Source: Erythrobacter aureus | GTDB taxonomy: Bacteria; Pseudomonadota; Alphaproteobacteria; Sphingomonadales; Sphingomonadaceae | DNA length: 64,000 nt | NCBI RefSeq assembly: GCF_003355455.1 | Contig: NZ_CP031357.1 | Location: 2,582,501 to 2,646,500, forward strand | Direction: 5' to 3' | Part shown: positions 63,552 to 64,000 of the stretch, piece by piece | How positions within the stretch are numbered: the stretch's first letter is position 1 | Layout of the letters: the number at the start of each line of letters is the position of its first letter | Made by a program: the position numbers and the translations under genes | The notes under the pieces: generated by a model | What the model was told of the DNA's origin: nothing | Seen by the model: the letters and a program-made list of their open reading frames with translations, nothing else | The model's database searches: none

Positions 63552-64000
63552 TAAGGCTCCATGGATATTATCGCAGCTCGACCAGCTATCGCCTGCGCAT
63601 CGCGCTGGAATTGAAAGGGCTGGAATACGAATACGTCCCGGTGAACCTGCTCAAGTCCGAACAAAAGGGAAAGGATTTCACCAAGCGCAATCCATTCGGT
63701 TCGGTTCCGCTCCTCGAGGTCGACGGCAAGGATTACGTCCAGTCGATGGCGCAAATCGAATGGCTCGACGAAGCCTATCCCGACAAGCCGCTGCTGTCTG
63801 GGGACGTGTCGGATCGCTACATCGCGCGCGAACTGGCCTATGCCATCGCGACTGAACTGCACGCGCCTTTGAACCTGCCCGTCCTCAAATATCTGGCCAA
63901 CGAACACGGCAAGTCGCAGGAGGACATCGGTGTGTGGTATCGCCACTGGCTCGCGCGCACGCTCGACCCGCTCGAGGCGCGGCTGGCGCAGCTCGACACG
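63548..64000 (+). CDS. maiA: Maleylacetoacetate isomerase (zeta-class GST), 3' end cut off by window edge
   Basis: About 151 codons are visible. The active-site region RLHGYYRSSTSYRLRIALEL with its SS-S motif, then NPFGSVPLLEVDG and QSMAQIEWLDEAYPDKPLL, mark the zeta-class glutathione transferase that isomerises maleylacetoacetate to fumarylacetoacetate in tyrosine breakdown. The start is a TTG at 63548 overlapping the gcdH stop (TTGA); no in-frame ATG is near. The pair suggests joint control of amino acid breakdown. Confidence 0.88.
   Translation, partial: MIRLHGYYRSSTSYRLRIALELKGLEYEYVPVNLLKSEQKGKDFTKRNPFGSVPLLEVDGKDYVQSMAQIEWLDEAYPDKPLLSGDVSDRYIARELAYAIATELHAPLNLPVLKYLANEHGKSQEDIGVWYRHWLARTLDPLEARLAQLDT

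Overview
The window is dense, GC-rich bacterial chromosome, almost certainly from an alphaproteobacterium of the order Sphingomonadales, most likely the Erythrobacter/Qipengyuania group. Three things support this. The tmRNA is of the circularly permuted, two-piece alphaproteobacterial type, with tag ANDNEALALAA. The order holC-pepA / lptD-surA-pdxA-rsmA is present. There is a large TonB-dependent receptor beside several Erythrobacter-like hypothetical genes. I see no prophage, insertion sequence, CRISPR array, rRNA or tRNA. The window is cut inside holC at the left edge and inside a maleylacetoacetate isomerase gene at the right edge.

Layout. Positions 1-8586 hold envelope biogenesis and maintenance: holC, a DUF2256 microgene and pepA on the minus strand; lptD, surA, pdxA and rsmA on the plus strand; then a DUF2189 membrane protein. 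Positions 8645-14345 hold malate synthase G and an overlapping M20 peptidase-astA-astB operon for arginine succinylation. Positions 14490-16718 hold small membrane and DM13 proteins, a GNAT pseudogene, ssrA and mscL. Positions 16857-20527 hold lemA with two TPM-domain genes, then NUDIX and SDR enzymes. Positions 20641-26865 hold a coupled operon of two 38-39 residue membrane microproteins with PspC, then recF, a GDSL esterase, an ABC/FtsX exporter and a GNAT paralogue. Positions 26952-37271 hold a TonB receptor, typA, a small porin, putP, ggt, a VOC protein and an extensin-like lipoprotein.

Positions 37284-42849 are the most interesting part. A minus-strand operon encodes an alpha/beta hydrolase, a circularly permuted ATP-grasp enzyme, an alpha-E protein, a transglutaminase-like cysteine protease and the Anbu proteasome-like peptidase. 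Just downstream lies a FixJ/LuxR-type regulator whose receiver has lost its phosphorylation pocket. This gene set recurs in many bacteria, but its substrate is not known to me. It looks like a system that makes, attaches or removes a peptide and then degrades it.

Positions 42905-64000 hold a DUF3617 lipoprotein, uvrB, an exported methyltransferase-like lipoprotein, an S10 carboxypeptidase, dsbD, a UbiH-family monooxygenase, haem genes (hemC, hemD and a membrane coiled-coil partner), tsaD-gpsA-flippase, and a YfbK-like VWA lipoprotein split by a C7 tract. They end with an OmpA / 34-residue peptide / membrane HhH protein cluster, a stand-alone receiver, a 17-cysteine Csp-like copper protein, glutaryl-CoA dehydrogenase and maleylacetoacetate isomerase. 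Start codons were chosen by reading frame, ribosome-binding sites and family starts; uncertain ones are flagged.
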